Below are positions 48,575 through 59,111 of a stretch of DNA of 64,000 nt, one piece after another; positions within the stretch are counted from its first letter, which is position 1, and each line of letters begins with the position of its first letter. Position numbers and translations under genes: made by a program. The notes beneath the pieces were generated by a model. The model saw nothing but the letters and a program-made list of their open reading frames with translations. It ran no database searches and was not told the origin of the DNA. Source of the DNA: Cheiracanthium punctorium (taxonomy: Eukaryota; Arthropoda; Arachnida; Araneae; Cheiracanthiidae). Location: positions 434,001 to 498,000 of the forward strand of contig JAWZYV010013286.1 of NCBI GenBank assembly GCA_038373885.1, in the 5' to 3' direction.

Positions 48575-48994
48575 CTGTGATCTAGAGATGAGTTCGGGCT
48601 CATTTTTTGAAGCCCGAGTCCGCCCGAGCCCGAAGACTTTTAATCCGAGCCCGCCCGAGCCCGAGCAATATTATTAAAGTTGGAGCCCGAGCCCGAGCCC
48701 GAAATTTCAGCTAAAGAAAAATAAAATTAACTACTTCATTAATAGGATACAATAAATTTTGGAGCTTCACACACCTTCTAGTCTCCCGTGCCGCTATTTT
48801 TTTTTTTTGAATAAGTGCGCCTATTTATCCCATGAATCACTTTTTAAAATCTGTTTCAAGGAGTATGTTCAAAGGAGAAATTTTTCACGAGCCCGAGCCC
48901 GAACGCAATCGTAAATTACAGAGCCCGAGCCCGAGTCGGGCCCGGGCTCGGGCTTTCGGGCTCGGGCTGAGCCCGTCTCATCTCTACTGTGATC
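48575..48994. mobile_element. hAT MITE with GAGCCC-repeat ends (404 bp)
   Basis: ctgtgatc at 48575-48582 is repeated exactly at 48987-48994, an 8-bp hAT duplication. The element starts TAGAGATGAGTTCGGGCTC and ends GAGCCCGTCTCATCTCTA, matching inversely at nearly all positions. About 120 bp at the left and 100 bp at the right are built from GAGCCC/CCCGAG hexamers, for example GAGCCCGAGCCCGAGCCCGA near 48683, while the centre is AT-rich. Such subterminal repeats are known transposase-binding arrays in hAT elements such as Ac. No transposase is encoded. Confidence 0.93.
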
Positions 48995-49185
48995 CCCAAC
49001 ATGCAACATAATATCAGCATCATTTATATTATAGATTACATTCCTTCATTTTTTTTTATTATAACTAAAATTTGTAACTAATGTTAAAATATTCGGATTG
49101 GACCTGTCAGGATCGAGGTCGATCCGGTTAACAAAAAAATCCGGATAATTAGACTGCAATCGAACCGTTCATGCATTTATGTATA
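48995..49185. other. Spacer with possible pogo-like end
   Basis: Read on the minus strand, CAGTCTAATTATCCGGATTT then TAACCGGATCGACCTCG resembles a pogo/Tigger terminus (about 49108-49154). No partner end was found. Confidence 0.4.
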
Positions 49186-49632
49186 TACAGGGTGAATCTA
49201 AACTCTTGGACAAAGTTTTAAGAGGTGATAGGGCACATAATAAGGAATCAGAATCACATAGCAATGTGGGGCTGGCAACGTCGTCTTCGTGTAGCTGTTA
49301 ATAATCACTTTGGATAAAAGTGCCGAAACAACAGTGTACTTTCCGACCACTGTTCGTCAGAAACTAATGTATTTTTCCCCGAAAACAGAAGACTAAAATG
49401 GATAGTTTAAAAATTCTATTTTATTTCATGGATGAAATCCTCGGAGACGAGGCTATTGTTTATGAAACTAGGTTAAGAAATTAGACGGACACTTCAATGC
49501 TTTTCCAAAAGTGATTATTACCGGGTAAGTTAAAACTGCGTTTCCCACCCCAGATTGCTATGTGATTACGATTCCTCATTGTGTGCCCTATCGCCTCTTA
49601 AAGTTTTGCCCAAGATTTTAGATTCACCAGTA
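49186..49632. mobile_element. Foldback Tc1/mariner-type MITE 1 (443 bp)
   Basis: TA flanks CAGGGTGAATCTAAA at the left and TTTAGATTCACCAG at the right. The inverted arms run about 75-80 bp (AGTTTTAAGAGGTGATAGGG against CCCTATCGCCTCTTAAAGTT, then CACATAGCAATGTGG against CCAGATTGCTATGTG). A transcript would fold into a long hairpin. The core contains ATTGTTTATGAAACTAGGTT. Non-coding. Confidence 0.87.
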
Positions 49633-50060
49633 TACAGGGTTATTCGCTACCAGACTGACAAACTTGCAGGGGGTGTAGGTGTACAGAGACGGTTCAGACT
49701 CTCATAGCAATGCAGGGTCGGAAACGTCCTTCATGTACCTGTGAATAATCACTTTAGAAGAAGTGTTCAAGTGATAGTCAACTTTCCGACCATGCTTTTT
49801 CAAAAACTAATCCCTCTTTCACGATTGCACTTGATAAAAATTGTTAATTCAGATTTTTTTCTTTCCTTACATGGATGAATTTGTCCGAGGAAAGCCCATT
49901 GTTTATGAAACTTGGTTAAGACTAACACTTAAACTCTTTTTCCAAAGTGATTATTAACAGGTTTATGAAGACGCCGTTTCCAATCCCGAATTGCCATGGC
50001 ATTCTGAACCGTCTTCACACCCCCTGCAAGTATGTCAGTCTGTTAGTGAATCACCCTCTA
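49633..50060. mobile_element. Foldback Tc1/mariner-type MITE 2 (424 bp)
   Basis: It is adjacent to the previous element, with only the TA pairs between them. The left arm CAGGGTTATTCGCTACCAGA, CTGACAAACTTGCAGGGGGT is the inverse of ACCCCCTGCAAGTATGTCAG followed by TCTGTTAGTGAATCACCCTC. The outer arms differ from those of MITE 1, yet the cores share AATAATCACTTT, CTTTCCGACCA, ATTGTTTATGAAACTTGGTT and CCAAAGTGATTATTA. Confidence 0.87.
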
Positions 50061-50482
50061 TATTCCGTATCTCCTTCCGTAATCACAGTATAGCTTCATT
50101 GCATTGCTGTTGCGTTTCTCAATTTTTTATGTAAAAGAAAGCACGACTCATTTGCAAGGCATGTTCGAAAACACCCCCTGTACCTGAAAACGCATTACAA
50201 AAATAAAGTGCGTAGTCTAGCACGTGTTTCAAAATAAAATGAAACAGGAAACGCTATAAAAAAAGAACACCGAAGCGTTGGGGTGGTTTTATTCGGATGG
50301 AATGGCTTTTTAAAGGGCAGTTAGAAAAGGGGCATTACAGAGAAATGCTTTGGACCCCCCCCCCCCAAAAAAAAGGGCTTCGGTGTCATCGAGAGAACAG
50401 AACCTCTGACTGACTTGAGCCCTGCACGGTCATTTTGCTAAAATGCAAATGTTTTGCATTTTTATGATCTCTACACGAGTGG
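50061..50482. other. Non-coding DNA with poly(C) and short hairpin
   Basis: A C run at about 50356-50367 followed by A's, and a 10-base hairpin, AAAATGCAAA TGT TTTGCATTTT, near 50440. No gene. Confidence 0.45.
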
Positions 50483-50735
50483 GGTCTAAAGGCCGAGGCT
50501 GATAAGATGCGTTTTCCATGTATTTCAATGGACGACGGGACATTGAGACGGGGAAAAAATCTTCCTTTGCTCTCTCCATTGTGGGGGGGGGGGGAGAATT
50601 TGCAATTTAACAAGTTAATCTTGAGTCGGTGGATCCCAGCATGTTATTACAAAGACGTAAAACTGAGTGAGAAGAAGACCCTCTTATCCCCAGTTGCAAC
50701 GTCCAAAGCGCGGCTTATCAGCATCGGCCTTAAAG
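50483..50735. repeat. Inverted repeat pair around a G-run
   Basis: TAAAGGCCGAGGCTGATAAG near 50487 is the inverse of CTTATCAGCATCGGCCTTA near 50715 with one or two changes. The enclosed 200 bp contain a G run at about 50584-50594. It may be an incompletely resolved foldback element. Confidence 0.6.
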
Positions 50736-50820
50736 GCTGGCGTCCATTTCCTGCGCCTTTCCGTCGCTACAGAGGGCAAATAGATATACTACTCGCGAAT
50801 TTTACAACTTTTTAATGACC

Positions 50821-50907
50821 ATTCGGGATCCATCGACAAAAGATTAACGTGCCTAACCGCAAATCCCGCCTCCTACACAATAGAGAGAGAGCGTTTCTGC
50901 TAGCGTC
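50821..50907 (+). repeat. Duplicated segment X, unit 1
   Basis: AAAAGATTAACGTGCCTAAC, CGCAAATCCCGCC, CACAATAGAGAGAGAGCG and CTGCTAGCG align with 51259-51383. The two units lie on either side of the Tc1-like MITE. Confidence 0.65.
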
Positions 50908-50950
50908 TATTCCAATATATTGATTACTTTGTTCAGCGTCCAAAAACGCA

Positions 50951-51162
50951 TGATTTTTGGCCCAGTTTTCAAAAGTGCGCTTCTCCTTTAGGAGCGTTTT
51001 TCCATCAAAAGAGCGGAGCGAAATGTAACAATAAGCGAGTAGGGGAATTCTCAGGAAAAAGACTACTTAAAGAGCACTTTCGCGGAAATACCGGTAGGTT
51101 TCCATGGAAACGGATCGCTCCGCAATGTATCGTTTTTTTCGCTCTTTGGGTTTAAGCGTGTA
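50951..51162 (-). mobile_element. Tc1/mariner-type MITE, copy 2, truncated
   Basis: Read inversely it starts CACGCTTAAACCCAAAGAGC next to TA at 51161-51162. It follows copy 1 through GCGGAGCGATCCGTTTCCAT, GGAAACCTACCGG and CTCCTAAAGGAGAAG to CCAAAAATCA. The last 60 bp, including the second TIR, are missing or diverged. Confidence 0.83.
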
Positions 51163-51258
51163 GCATTGTTGTTTCCCCACTCTATGGTTACCGATGAAGG
51201 ATTGGGAAGACACAGAGTTCGTGCGTCGTTCTGCCGCTACGGGGCTAGGGGGACCCTG

Positions 51259-51383
51259 TTCGGGTTTCACCGGAAAAAGATTAATGCGCTAAACCGCAAC
51301 CCGCGCCCCCACACACACAATGGGGGGGGGAGAGAGAGAGAGAGAGAGAACGGAAATTTTTGTTCGGCCAGCGTTTTCGTTCC
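51259..51383 (+). repeat. Duplicated segment X, unit 2
   Basis: AAAAAGATTAATGCGCTAAAC, CGCAACCCGCGCC, CACAATGGGG, a (GA)n run at about 51331-51350 and GGCCAGCG correspond to unit 1. G and GA runs have expanded here. Confidence 0.65.
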
Positions 51384-51491
51384 CCATTCAAATGCATGGA
51401 TTCCGCGGAAAGACGACGTGAACTCTGCAGCCTTAAGCCTTAATATTTTTACTCAGCCTTTTTTAACCCTCATCCACTACTTCCATTCCGC

Positions 51492-51673
51492 ATTGAAACC
51501 AGTGGCGTAGCCAAAAATTTTTCATGGGGAGGTTACGACTATTGCAATTCACATATATGTATACGTGTGTGATAAGGGAGAGAAGAATATGCATTTTGTA
51601 TGGCAAAAAATTCCTCATGGGGGGGAGATTATGACCCCCTTATCCCCCCCTTGGCTACGCGACTGATTGAAAC
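51492..51673. mobile_element. Short hAT-type MITE with perfect 8-bp TSD (166 bp)
   Basis: attgaaac at 51492-51499 is exactly repeated at 51666-51673. The element reads CAGTGGCGTAGCCAA...TTGGCTACGCGACTG. The interior shares AATTTTTCATGGGG, CATATATGTATACGTGTGTG and ATGCATTTTGTATGGC with the nested pair at 59.3-59.66 kb. Confidence 0.94.
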
Positions 51674-52056
51674 TGTCCAGAGAAATGAGCGCGCAGTGGA
51701 AGTAGGAAACCCGAGGACACCCAAGAACAGAAGAAGCTATTTTTCAACTCCTTCAGAAAATTGGAAGATAAAGACGAATTTTCGCGGGATAAAAAAGGTA
51801 TGGCCGTCGATTGATCCGTTTCATTGAACAATTCGGTTAATCGGCGTTCAGATAGTCGATGCTCTATTTAAATTTGAAGCAGCAAATAGCAGAAATGGAT
51901 GCTTTAGTCCGGTCTTCATCTCATAATGTTTATTTGGGCATTTGTCTTATCATTTTCTATATTCATATTTATATGCTTACAGCGTTTTTACACACTGTTA
52001 CAAAAATAAAAGGGTTGGTGTGTAAGAAAGTTTTCAATATGATAGGGCAAACGGAT
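51674..52056. other. Non-coding DNA
   Basis: No gene or element recognised between the two MITEs. Confidence 0.4.
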
Positions 52057-52218
52057 CAGGGCCGTACCCAGAAAAAAATTTCGGAGGGGGACCAAACTGT
52101 GAAAAAGGCTGATTTTTTTCACAAAACGACTCCATCGTTATTAATTTTGGTAACGAATTAATACATTTCGGGGGGGTGGGGACCGGACCCCTGGTCCAGC
52201 CCCCTGGATACGGCCTTG
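52057..52218. mobile_element. Short hAT-type MITE (162 bp)
   Basis: CAGGGCCGTACCCAG at the left and CTGGATACGGCCTTG at the right are inverted repeats with two changes. G- and C-runs near each end (GGAGGGGGACC, GGGGGGGTGGGGACC) fit the CAGNGGCGTA group. The flanking 8-mers agree only in part (aaacggat and gaactgag). Confidence 0.78.
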
Positions 52219-53902
52219 GAACTGAGCTTTAGACACATGCGTATAAATACTGCGCTGAATGCGGAGAGGCTTAAGTCCCAGCAATGTGTGTAACTGACAC
52301 AGGCAGCCAAAAAAACGGGGGCGCAGGCGGTCAAAATTTACACTTTATTTTTTTAGTGTATTGGAAAACTTAAATTATATTTCCTGAGTTTTAAAATTAT
52401 ATAATTTTATCACTACTCTTTTATTACTGAAGGTTACGGCTTTTATATTACGATCTAAGTACATTTCTGGTAGTTGTTTTTGAACTCAATGAAGATCGCT
52501 AAATTTACTTCCTGATGAAATATAATTTCACTTTAATAACATTTCAGTTTATTTTTCCTCCCTTGTATAATAAAAGTGGTATTTTTGTATTACATTTATG
52601 ACTTTTTTTCGTTCAATATTTGTGAATTTAATTTTTTTATTTACTGGATAGAGGCGACAAAAAATTATTGTATACAGTCCGCGCTCTGGCCTCATATAAC
52701 TGTAGGCCTACCTTTATCTACATAATTATGTACAGTACAGGGTAATTCTGATCGTAAGAAATTTTAAAGACTTCCAGTGAAGGTAGAATGTGTTAACGAA
52801 AGTCCGTTTAAAAGATAAACACTCAAAGAGAAAATTAATTCAAAAACATGAATTGAATAACGAGATTTTCGTTAATGCGAATGGATAGTAGTCAAGTTTT
52901 AGACCCACCAGTTTAAAATAACTAGGATGTTCTCGCTGTGAAAGTTCCTTAAATAACAGAGCGCCAAATTATTCTCAAACAAAAATGACAACCGTTGAAT
53001 TTATTCATAAAAAGACCGGCTTAAAGTTTATAAGTTCTTATTTCTCAAAAATTATTCACAACAATTTAGTTTTGCATATTTGAAAAACCTCTAATGAGCT
53101 CTCCCCTTGAAGCAGGAAAATAATTACTCTTGAAATAAAGGCATTCATTTCGCAAGAAATTATCATCGCAGTTAGAAGTTGGTTTTTAAATTTCCTAGCT
53201 CATTTCGTGATTGGAAATAATAATTGAGTTTCTATCGGGATATATGTTTCGTTCCCTATTTAATTGATGTGAGAACTTTTAATTGCAGTTTCATCTCGCA
53301 TTTACTTCTGAAAAATAAAAATATGGAGATTTATCTAACTCTGTAATGCTATTTGCCTCTCCCTTCGGGGATTTACCTTTTAAACGGATTATCATCCGCT
53401 GATGAGATGAAACACAAAAATGCAATGATAAGCTCACGGCGCCATCTTTTGGTTAAACATCCAACTAAATTTGAAAACCGGTTTCATAATTCAATCACAC
53501 ACATAGGATCAGGCTCATTTACAGAGTAAGTAGAAAAGTTTAGAATATTATTTGGAAAGTCTGGAGTTGGAATCTAGGGTTCTACCCACATAAGCGAGAT
53601 TTCGAGAAGGGAAAGGGTGGGGTGGGTGACGTGCCCCTTCAACTTTTTTTTTCCTCTTTGAAGTATTTTAGGAAAGAAATCCTTCCCGTTAACGACGAAC
53701 GAAAGTTTTATGGAAAAAATCACCTCAATAAGCAAACACTCGTTTATATCATAGTAAAATTCACAAATTAAGCAGCCAGAAAATGCTTGCCCAGGAAAAT
53801 GGGAAAAAAGGCAAAACACACCAAGCATGACATTTTATCAGAATGCAATGAGAAATTTGCAATTTTGTATATGATTCAACGAAACTGTATTTCGGGTGAA
53901 CC
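52219..53902. other. AT-rich non-coding DNA
   Basis: No gene or complete element recognised in 1.7 kb. Confidence 0.4.
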
Positions 53903-54533
53903 AAAAGATACATAGGCGTACATTACTATGGGCAAGAGGGGGCAATTGCCCCGCTTCCCAAAAGAAAAATTCAAGAAAATTCACATATAACTTATCTGAT
54001 AATGATATTTTCTACAATAGGAAGCATTTTGCCCCCTCAATGTTACATGTTTACCCCCCCCCAATGTAACATGCAGTGGTACACCCAGGATTTTAGTGTG
54101 GGGGGGGGGGCTCGTCTGCAAATACTGCTGAACTCGGTTGTAGTGATATCAATTGCAATTATAACTCTGTTATACCGTCGAAATATTCCTTATCACTTCA
54201 CTGGCTCCTATCACTGTAGCTCGTTATAGTCATGAATAATTATCGGATCTTTTCGATGATGTCGGAACCGAGTTTAATGTTTTTTTTTACTACTACTAAC
54301 ATCGGTGAAGGAGTAACATTATTTTATCAAATTCTAGATGATCGTGTCTGTTTTTTTTAATACTTTAGAAATAATTTCAAGACGATCTTTAAAAATAAAA
54401 TATTTTAGTTAAGTTTCAATTTTTAAAGCTTTTCGCTTTTAACTCTCCACCTTTAGGGTGGCTTTAGCCCCCACATAGCCCCCTCCGTGGCTGCATCTTT
54501 GGTAACATACCAGGTAACGCCCATGAAAAGATA
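53903..54533. mobile_element. hAT-type MITE carrying a nested insertion (outer)
   Basis: aaaagata at 53903-53910 is repeated exactly at 54526-54533. The outer element starts CATAGGCGTACATTA and ends CAGGTAACGCCCATG. Its body (GGGGGCAATTGCCCC, TTTTGCCCCCTCAATG) is interrupted at 54074-54501 by a second element. Removing the insertion and one TSD copy leaves an element of about 180 bp. Confidence 0.88.
54066..54509. mobile_element. hAT-type MITE nested in another (428 bp)
   Basis: gtaacatg (54066-54073) and gtaacata (54502-54509) flank CAGTGGTACACCCAGG...CCGTGGCTGCATCTTTG, with degenerate inverted ends. The interior is AT-rich, with a G run after the left end and CCCCC clusters before the right end. 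The insertion lies inside the outer element at 53911-54525. Confidence 0.78.
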
Positions 54534-55339
54534 GACCCTCAAATTCTAACTTATGAGTCAAAACACTTACCACGCTTTGACTCCATTTCAGTTAGATGCA
54601 TGCTTTAGCCACTGTACATTAAGAAAAAAGAAAAGAAAACGGGCAAAGTTGGGATTATCGCAGGTCGATTCGCATCGATAGGCGAGATATCTTTAGAATT
54701 TACCGGGTTTTATCACATTCGATAAATAAAGCAGGGCAGCTCGCCCCAGAAAGACCTCCCAGAAGTCGCTCAACTCGTGAGTCGATTTCCTTCTTGCCTA
54801 AATCCAGGGAAAAACTACTTTACGGTGGATATGCACTAGCGGGAAACACACGAAGACAAAGTTGCGAACTGCTCGATAGCTGAACCTGCTTGCGTCTACA
54901 CTTGCGTGTTGGAATGCGAGGAATGAGACAGAAATTCCTATTAGCACATAGGAATTAATTTGATCTCGCAGAAAAAACCGCCAACAGATCAAACGCGCCA
55001 AACCCCTCTCTGTGCCCGAAGAATAACGGGAAATCTCAACAAAAGAAACTGGAGCTATTTTTGTAATCTCGTCAGTTGCTTATCTCCTTGTATGTTGCGC
55101 GCTAGTGTATACATACCCGTATGGTCAGTGGATTGTAAGAAGCTCGTATTATTATAAAAAGCAGAAACGAAACAGAACGTGCTTCAGTTACACGTATGTT
55201 GCTGTACTTGCCTTCCCAAAGTATCCACGCGTAAGTGAAAATATATCTGTGAAATTTCATTTGAGATTAATTAACTCTATGACCTGTACTTCTAGAATGC
55301 ACGTCAAGGTGTTTGAAATACCAAAGTTTGTGGTATTTA
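54534..55339. other. Non-coding DNA, no recognised gene
   Basis: Overlapping short frames on both strands have no motif. Local composition is less AT-rich than average. Confidence 0.35.
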
Positions 55340-55615
55340 ATTCGTGTCGGTGGTTTTTCTTTGCCATTTGACGAGGAAAAAAAATTATTTTCATGGAAAT
55401 AGGATATAATTTTTAAAGGTCGCTTACCTTAGTCATTTTTTTAATATGATTTTATATATTTTTTTTTAATAATTTTTGTCTAAAACGAAAATGTGTGATA
55501 TTAAATGCCGGCGGGTGGTTTCTAGGTCCTATTTGACGAGAGAAAAAATAATTGTTTCATCAAAATCGGATAATATTTAGGGGTCGCTTATCTACGGCAT
55601 TTTTTTTTCCAAATT
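55340..55615 (+). repeat. Two-unit tandem duplication, about 164 bp
   Basis: GGTGGTTTTTCTTTGCCATT with TGACGAG, TTATTTTCAT and GGTCGCTTACCTTAGTCATT is repeated as GGTGGTTTCTAGGTCCTATT with TGACGAG, AATTGTTTCAT and GGTCGCTTATCTACGGCATT. Diverged and non-coding. Confidence 0.72.
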
Positions 55616-55886
55616 TTTGTTCGTTCTTCTCGTGTTTGTTAAATTAAGCATATGCGATAAACAGAAGTTTCAGAGGAGTATTTTTCTACATATTCTTTAA
55701 AGGCTACAATATTGAACCGCTATTTTTTTTTCCTCCACATAAAAAGCTTGATCCCACTCTCGACTCCCCCATTCACACAAGCACTCGAAAGATTTACATT
55801 TTCGTTGTGAATCATTACTTGAAATCTTGGATCAATGCTGCTCATCCGGCAGTCAACACTACAAACCAATATCTTACGCTCCTGGA

Positions 55887-56177
55887 TTATTTGCTTTCCT
55901 CTGGTTGCTCTTTAGACGCCAAAATCAGACTGGACGGACTTGAGAAACTAAGTTGACACTTATGGTATTTAGGAGAGCGATTTGTAGGACTTGCTTCTTT
56001 TGATTCGGAAATTTCCACGGACGTTAAAAAAAATGGCTTTAGGTCTGGAAAAAATTCTCCAGGAGCGATACCAAACCTGCGAAAGTTTTTAGCGCTTGGA
56101 ATCAGAGAAGATGAACTTTCTGTAACTGGTTCCCTCGTCACAGAATTGAAAAAGATGCCATCGTCTTTGGATGGCAT
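55887..56177 (-). CDS. Small open reading frame of uncertain status (96 codons)
   Basis: A minus-strand frame starts with ATG in GAAACAATGCC and ends at TAA. The predicted peptide is Ser/Pro/Glu-rich (MPSKDDGIFF at the start, KEQPEESK at the end), hydrophilic, with no signal peptide or membrane segment, and its codons are less AT-biased than the surrounding DNA. An in-frame stop lies shortly upstream, in an A-rich tract beside TTT. It resembles no family I recognise. It could be a real small exon, a processed pseudogene fragment or chance. No splice pattern or neighbouring exon supports it. Confidence 0.2.
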   Translation of the reverse strand: MPSKDDGIFFNSVTREPVTESSSSLIPSAKNFRRFGIAPGEFFPDLKPFFLTSVEISESKEASPTNRSPKYHKCQLSFSSPSSLILASKEQPEESK

Positions 56178-56263
56178 TGTTTCAAAAAATACCTTTTTTT
56201 TTTAAATTCTCAGTGTCCGATATGATTTTATTCAGGCTGATCCAAGAGAATGGCCGGAGATCC

Positions 56264-57166
56264 ATACTGTTGCAGAACGCTCTGCTTGTTTCCTGTCTTC
56301 GTCGTTCTAAAGTCCAGTTGGCGTAGAAAGTTCTAGTAAAAAGTCGCTTGTCAGGATGGAAAACAAACTTTATTGCTTATAGAACTTCGTAGAATAATCA
56401 GCTGTACAAAATTCACAAGCACAATCCAACAGTAATGTGCTTTTAACAGTCCGCTTAGATCTGAAGCTCTCACAGATGCTGTAATTCTCACACAAAATAA
56501 AACAGATCCACAGGTAAAAATTCAGTGGAAATATTCAAAGGATAACACTAACAGTCCCTCAAGACTCGGCAATCAAGAATTTACTCACAGCACTAAAATT
56601 CAAAGCTTCATAAACAAGCGCTAAAACACCGCTTCTATCGCAGAGAAAATCGCCGTACACATCAGCAGCTCGATCAGCTCTCGACGGGAGATCTCACTCC
56701 ACACTGAACTGGGGCCTCTGGCAGCTTGTATTTATAGTCGACGCAGAAGCTACAAGAAGCTTCCGGAAAAGTCTATTTCTCGAGGAGTCCACATAAAGCG
56801 GGAAATTTGATTACGTCATAGAAGAGAAATTGCAACAAAAGCAATTTTACAGCCTCCATTGGGAAAATCGCGCCAAATGACCAAAACGTCGCCAAGCTTG
56901 ACGACTTTTGGCGAAATATCGCCAAATTGGCCGGCAAAAAGAAGTCCCCAAAAGTGAAGTTATCGAAGGCCTACGACCAATATTTCTCGAGATTTCTAGA
57001 AACTACATACATTTGAATGGGAAACCGAAACCTCCGTATCTCCGGTTCTAGTTGACCGAATTTGATGCAACAAAAAGAAAATTTAACTATCTAAAGCGTA
57101 GAATACGAATTTTGAACTATTTTAAGCCCCAGAACAGCAGGTTGCCCCGAAAATTCGTAACAATAC
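56264..57166 (+). mobile_element. Solo LTR, copy 2 (895 bp)
   Basis: atac at 56264-56267 and 57163-57166 is a perfect 4-bp duplication around TGTTGCAGAACGC...AAAATTCGTAACA (56268-57162). It matches copy 1 at 6421-7325 nearly throughout, with small indels. The TATA-like TATTTATA is at 56729-56736. No internal retrotransposon sequence adjoins it on either side, so it is a solo LTR. Confidence 0.92.
56729..56736 (+). promoter_or_regulatory. TATA-like box of solo LTR 2
   Basis: TATTTATA is at the same relative position as in LTR copy 1. Conservation between copies supports an ancestral promoter role. Confidence 0.5.
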
Positions 57167-58948
57167 TGTGATAAACCTGCCCGTAATTAATCGCAATGCT
57201 CGGAGTGGTGTGGCGCTCGCTCAAGATTATAAGAATAGCCAAGGATGATAAGCATAAGCAGGTCCTATCTACTGTTCTTAGTGATAATAGGCAAATAAGA
57301 AGCTCGGTCTCGATTTTTTTTTAAATACCAATAAATAATACAAGTTCTTTTTTTCTACCAATTACGAAATTTTTTTGCTCCGAGTTTTATATTTCAGATA
57401 ACATTTTTTAAATACAAATAAATTTAGGTTTACTTCAATTTAAGCGAAAAATTCTACCGACAGTACCATAACATATTCGGAAATTGACCACGCGCGTGCG
57501 TAACCGTATATTACCGACACAAGCAAAATGCTCTAAGTCTTACAGCTTTGAAGGCAATGAGCGATCCTTAAGTATTATCCGAATACAAAAAGACAAATTT
57601 TTCGATTATTTACTAAGCATTATTTACCATGACCCATAATCATCCGATCCGAATTTCAAAAACCCCCATTTTTTAAAATACCCTAGTTTACGCATACATA
57701 TTTTTCAAATAAAAAGTAGTAGTTGCTATACACAAACTTTCTTCATAATTGGTAGCACAATTAGCGAAAAGTTATCCCGCTAAATATTAAGCAGATGCAG
57801 ACATCTACATAAGTGTGCGGAGTTTAAGAGGGGCTTAACTCTCAATAAATTCTCTTCCCAAGTGTATTCCACTGCTGGAGCCCCCCCCCTCCCCAATCCT
57901 TTATAGAAATTTTCAGAAACTCCATCCAGTTACAACAATGATTGCATAAAATACACGGTTTGAAAGTTCGAAGCTTTAGTCTCCTATATCAAGACAAATG
58001 CTTATTCATAATTTAATTTTGCTCGTTCAAATTAATTTAAGGAATGATATATTGTGCACAGAAATATTGTAACGGCATAGTAAAGTATGAATTCGCTTTT
58101 CTATCCTTGATTTTCAATATTTCGTCCCAAAATTTTTGTTTACACGACACATGTGCAAACTGTTTAAATAATTGGAAGGATTCAAATTTTCGGGGAGAGA
58201 CTTCTCAAACTTTTGTGGGAGGGGGGATGTGCATAGTAAAACCTCTGCAGTTATAGTTTCCTGCTTCCGGAAGCGTATCAAAACTGCATATATAAACAAA
58301 TGAACACTTAGACAACAATATTGTAGATAAAAATATTAATCAAAAGGTCGTGAATAGAATTGTTCGAAGTAAGAAGTAGAAAGCAAATTTCACAAAATTT
58401 AGTAACCACTGCAAAATGGGGCATTCCGAATGCAAAAACTGCAGGAAATAAAACGGGGAAATAGTACCTATTAACCGCATAATTTAGATAGAACTTAGAT
58501 CAGGATTTAAATTTTGAAACAATTATCGAATATACTTTGTTAAGTGAACATATCAGTTCTTTCTCGTCCAGTTATAAACCCCATACATATATTCTGCGTT
58601 CTTCGAGAAAATTATTCTGGGTGCTCCTAGAGATCCAAAACGATACATATCATTCAGTCAGTCTAATACTTATTTATTGCTTGTTTGATTGTTGTGGTAG
58701 CTGTGTCTAAAAGCCGCTTATAAGACCTCCCCGGTAATGTACATAAGGGATTAACTAGATAGGGCATTAACCTATTAGAGCTTAGAGTCCCACTTTTTCA
58801 TAAAATTACTACCCTTGCGGATAATATCATACTAAAAGATGCTAGTGCTTTAGGAGTTGTTTAATGTTTCTGTAGATTTTATGATTACGCATATCAATTA
58901 TTTAAATGTAAGGATATTTAAGTAACTTTTTTTATAATGGACGAAATT
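57167..58948. other. AT-rich non-coding DNA
   Basis: No gene or complete element. C-rich GGAGCCCCCCCCCTCC near 57880 and G-rich GGGAGGGGGG near 58218 may be scraps of short hAT MITEs, but no paired ends were found. Confidence 0.4.
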
Positions 58949-59111
58949 ATAGAAAACGGGCGTATTTAAGGGGGATGTGCCCGGCCCCTTCCAAAATCGT
59001 AAAGCAGGATTAAAAAACAGCTATTTTAAAACATTTATAACTCTAGTAACTATAAGGTTTAAAATGCCGCCCCCCCCGAAATCAAAACCTATATACGCTA
59101 CTGAAAGAAAA
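58949..59111. mobile_element. Short hAT-type MITE (147 bp)
   Basis: atagaaaa (58949-58956) and aaagaaaa (59104-59111) match at seven of eight. The element runs CGGGCGTATTTAAGGGGG...CCTATATACGCTACTG. Read inversely, the right end is CAGTAGCGTATATAGG, aligning with the left end after a 2-base loss. The interior has GGCCCCTTCC and a C run. Confidence 0.68.

Noticed and set aside
50507..50815. 102-codon frame with overlapping minus-strand frame
   Set aside because: It spans an inverted repeat and a G run; translation is dominated by repeat sequence.
51166..51510. 114-codon frame
   Set aside because: It lies in duplicated segment X with a (GA)n run and extends into the hAT MITE at 51500.
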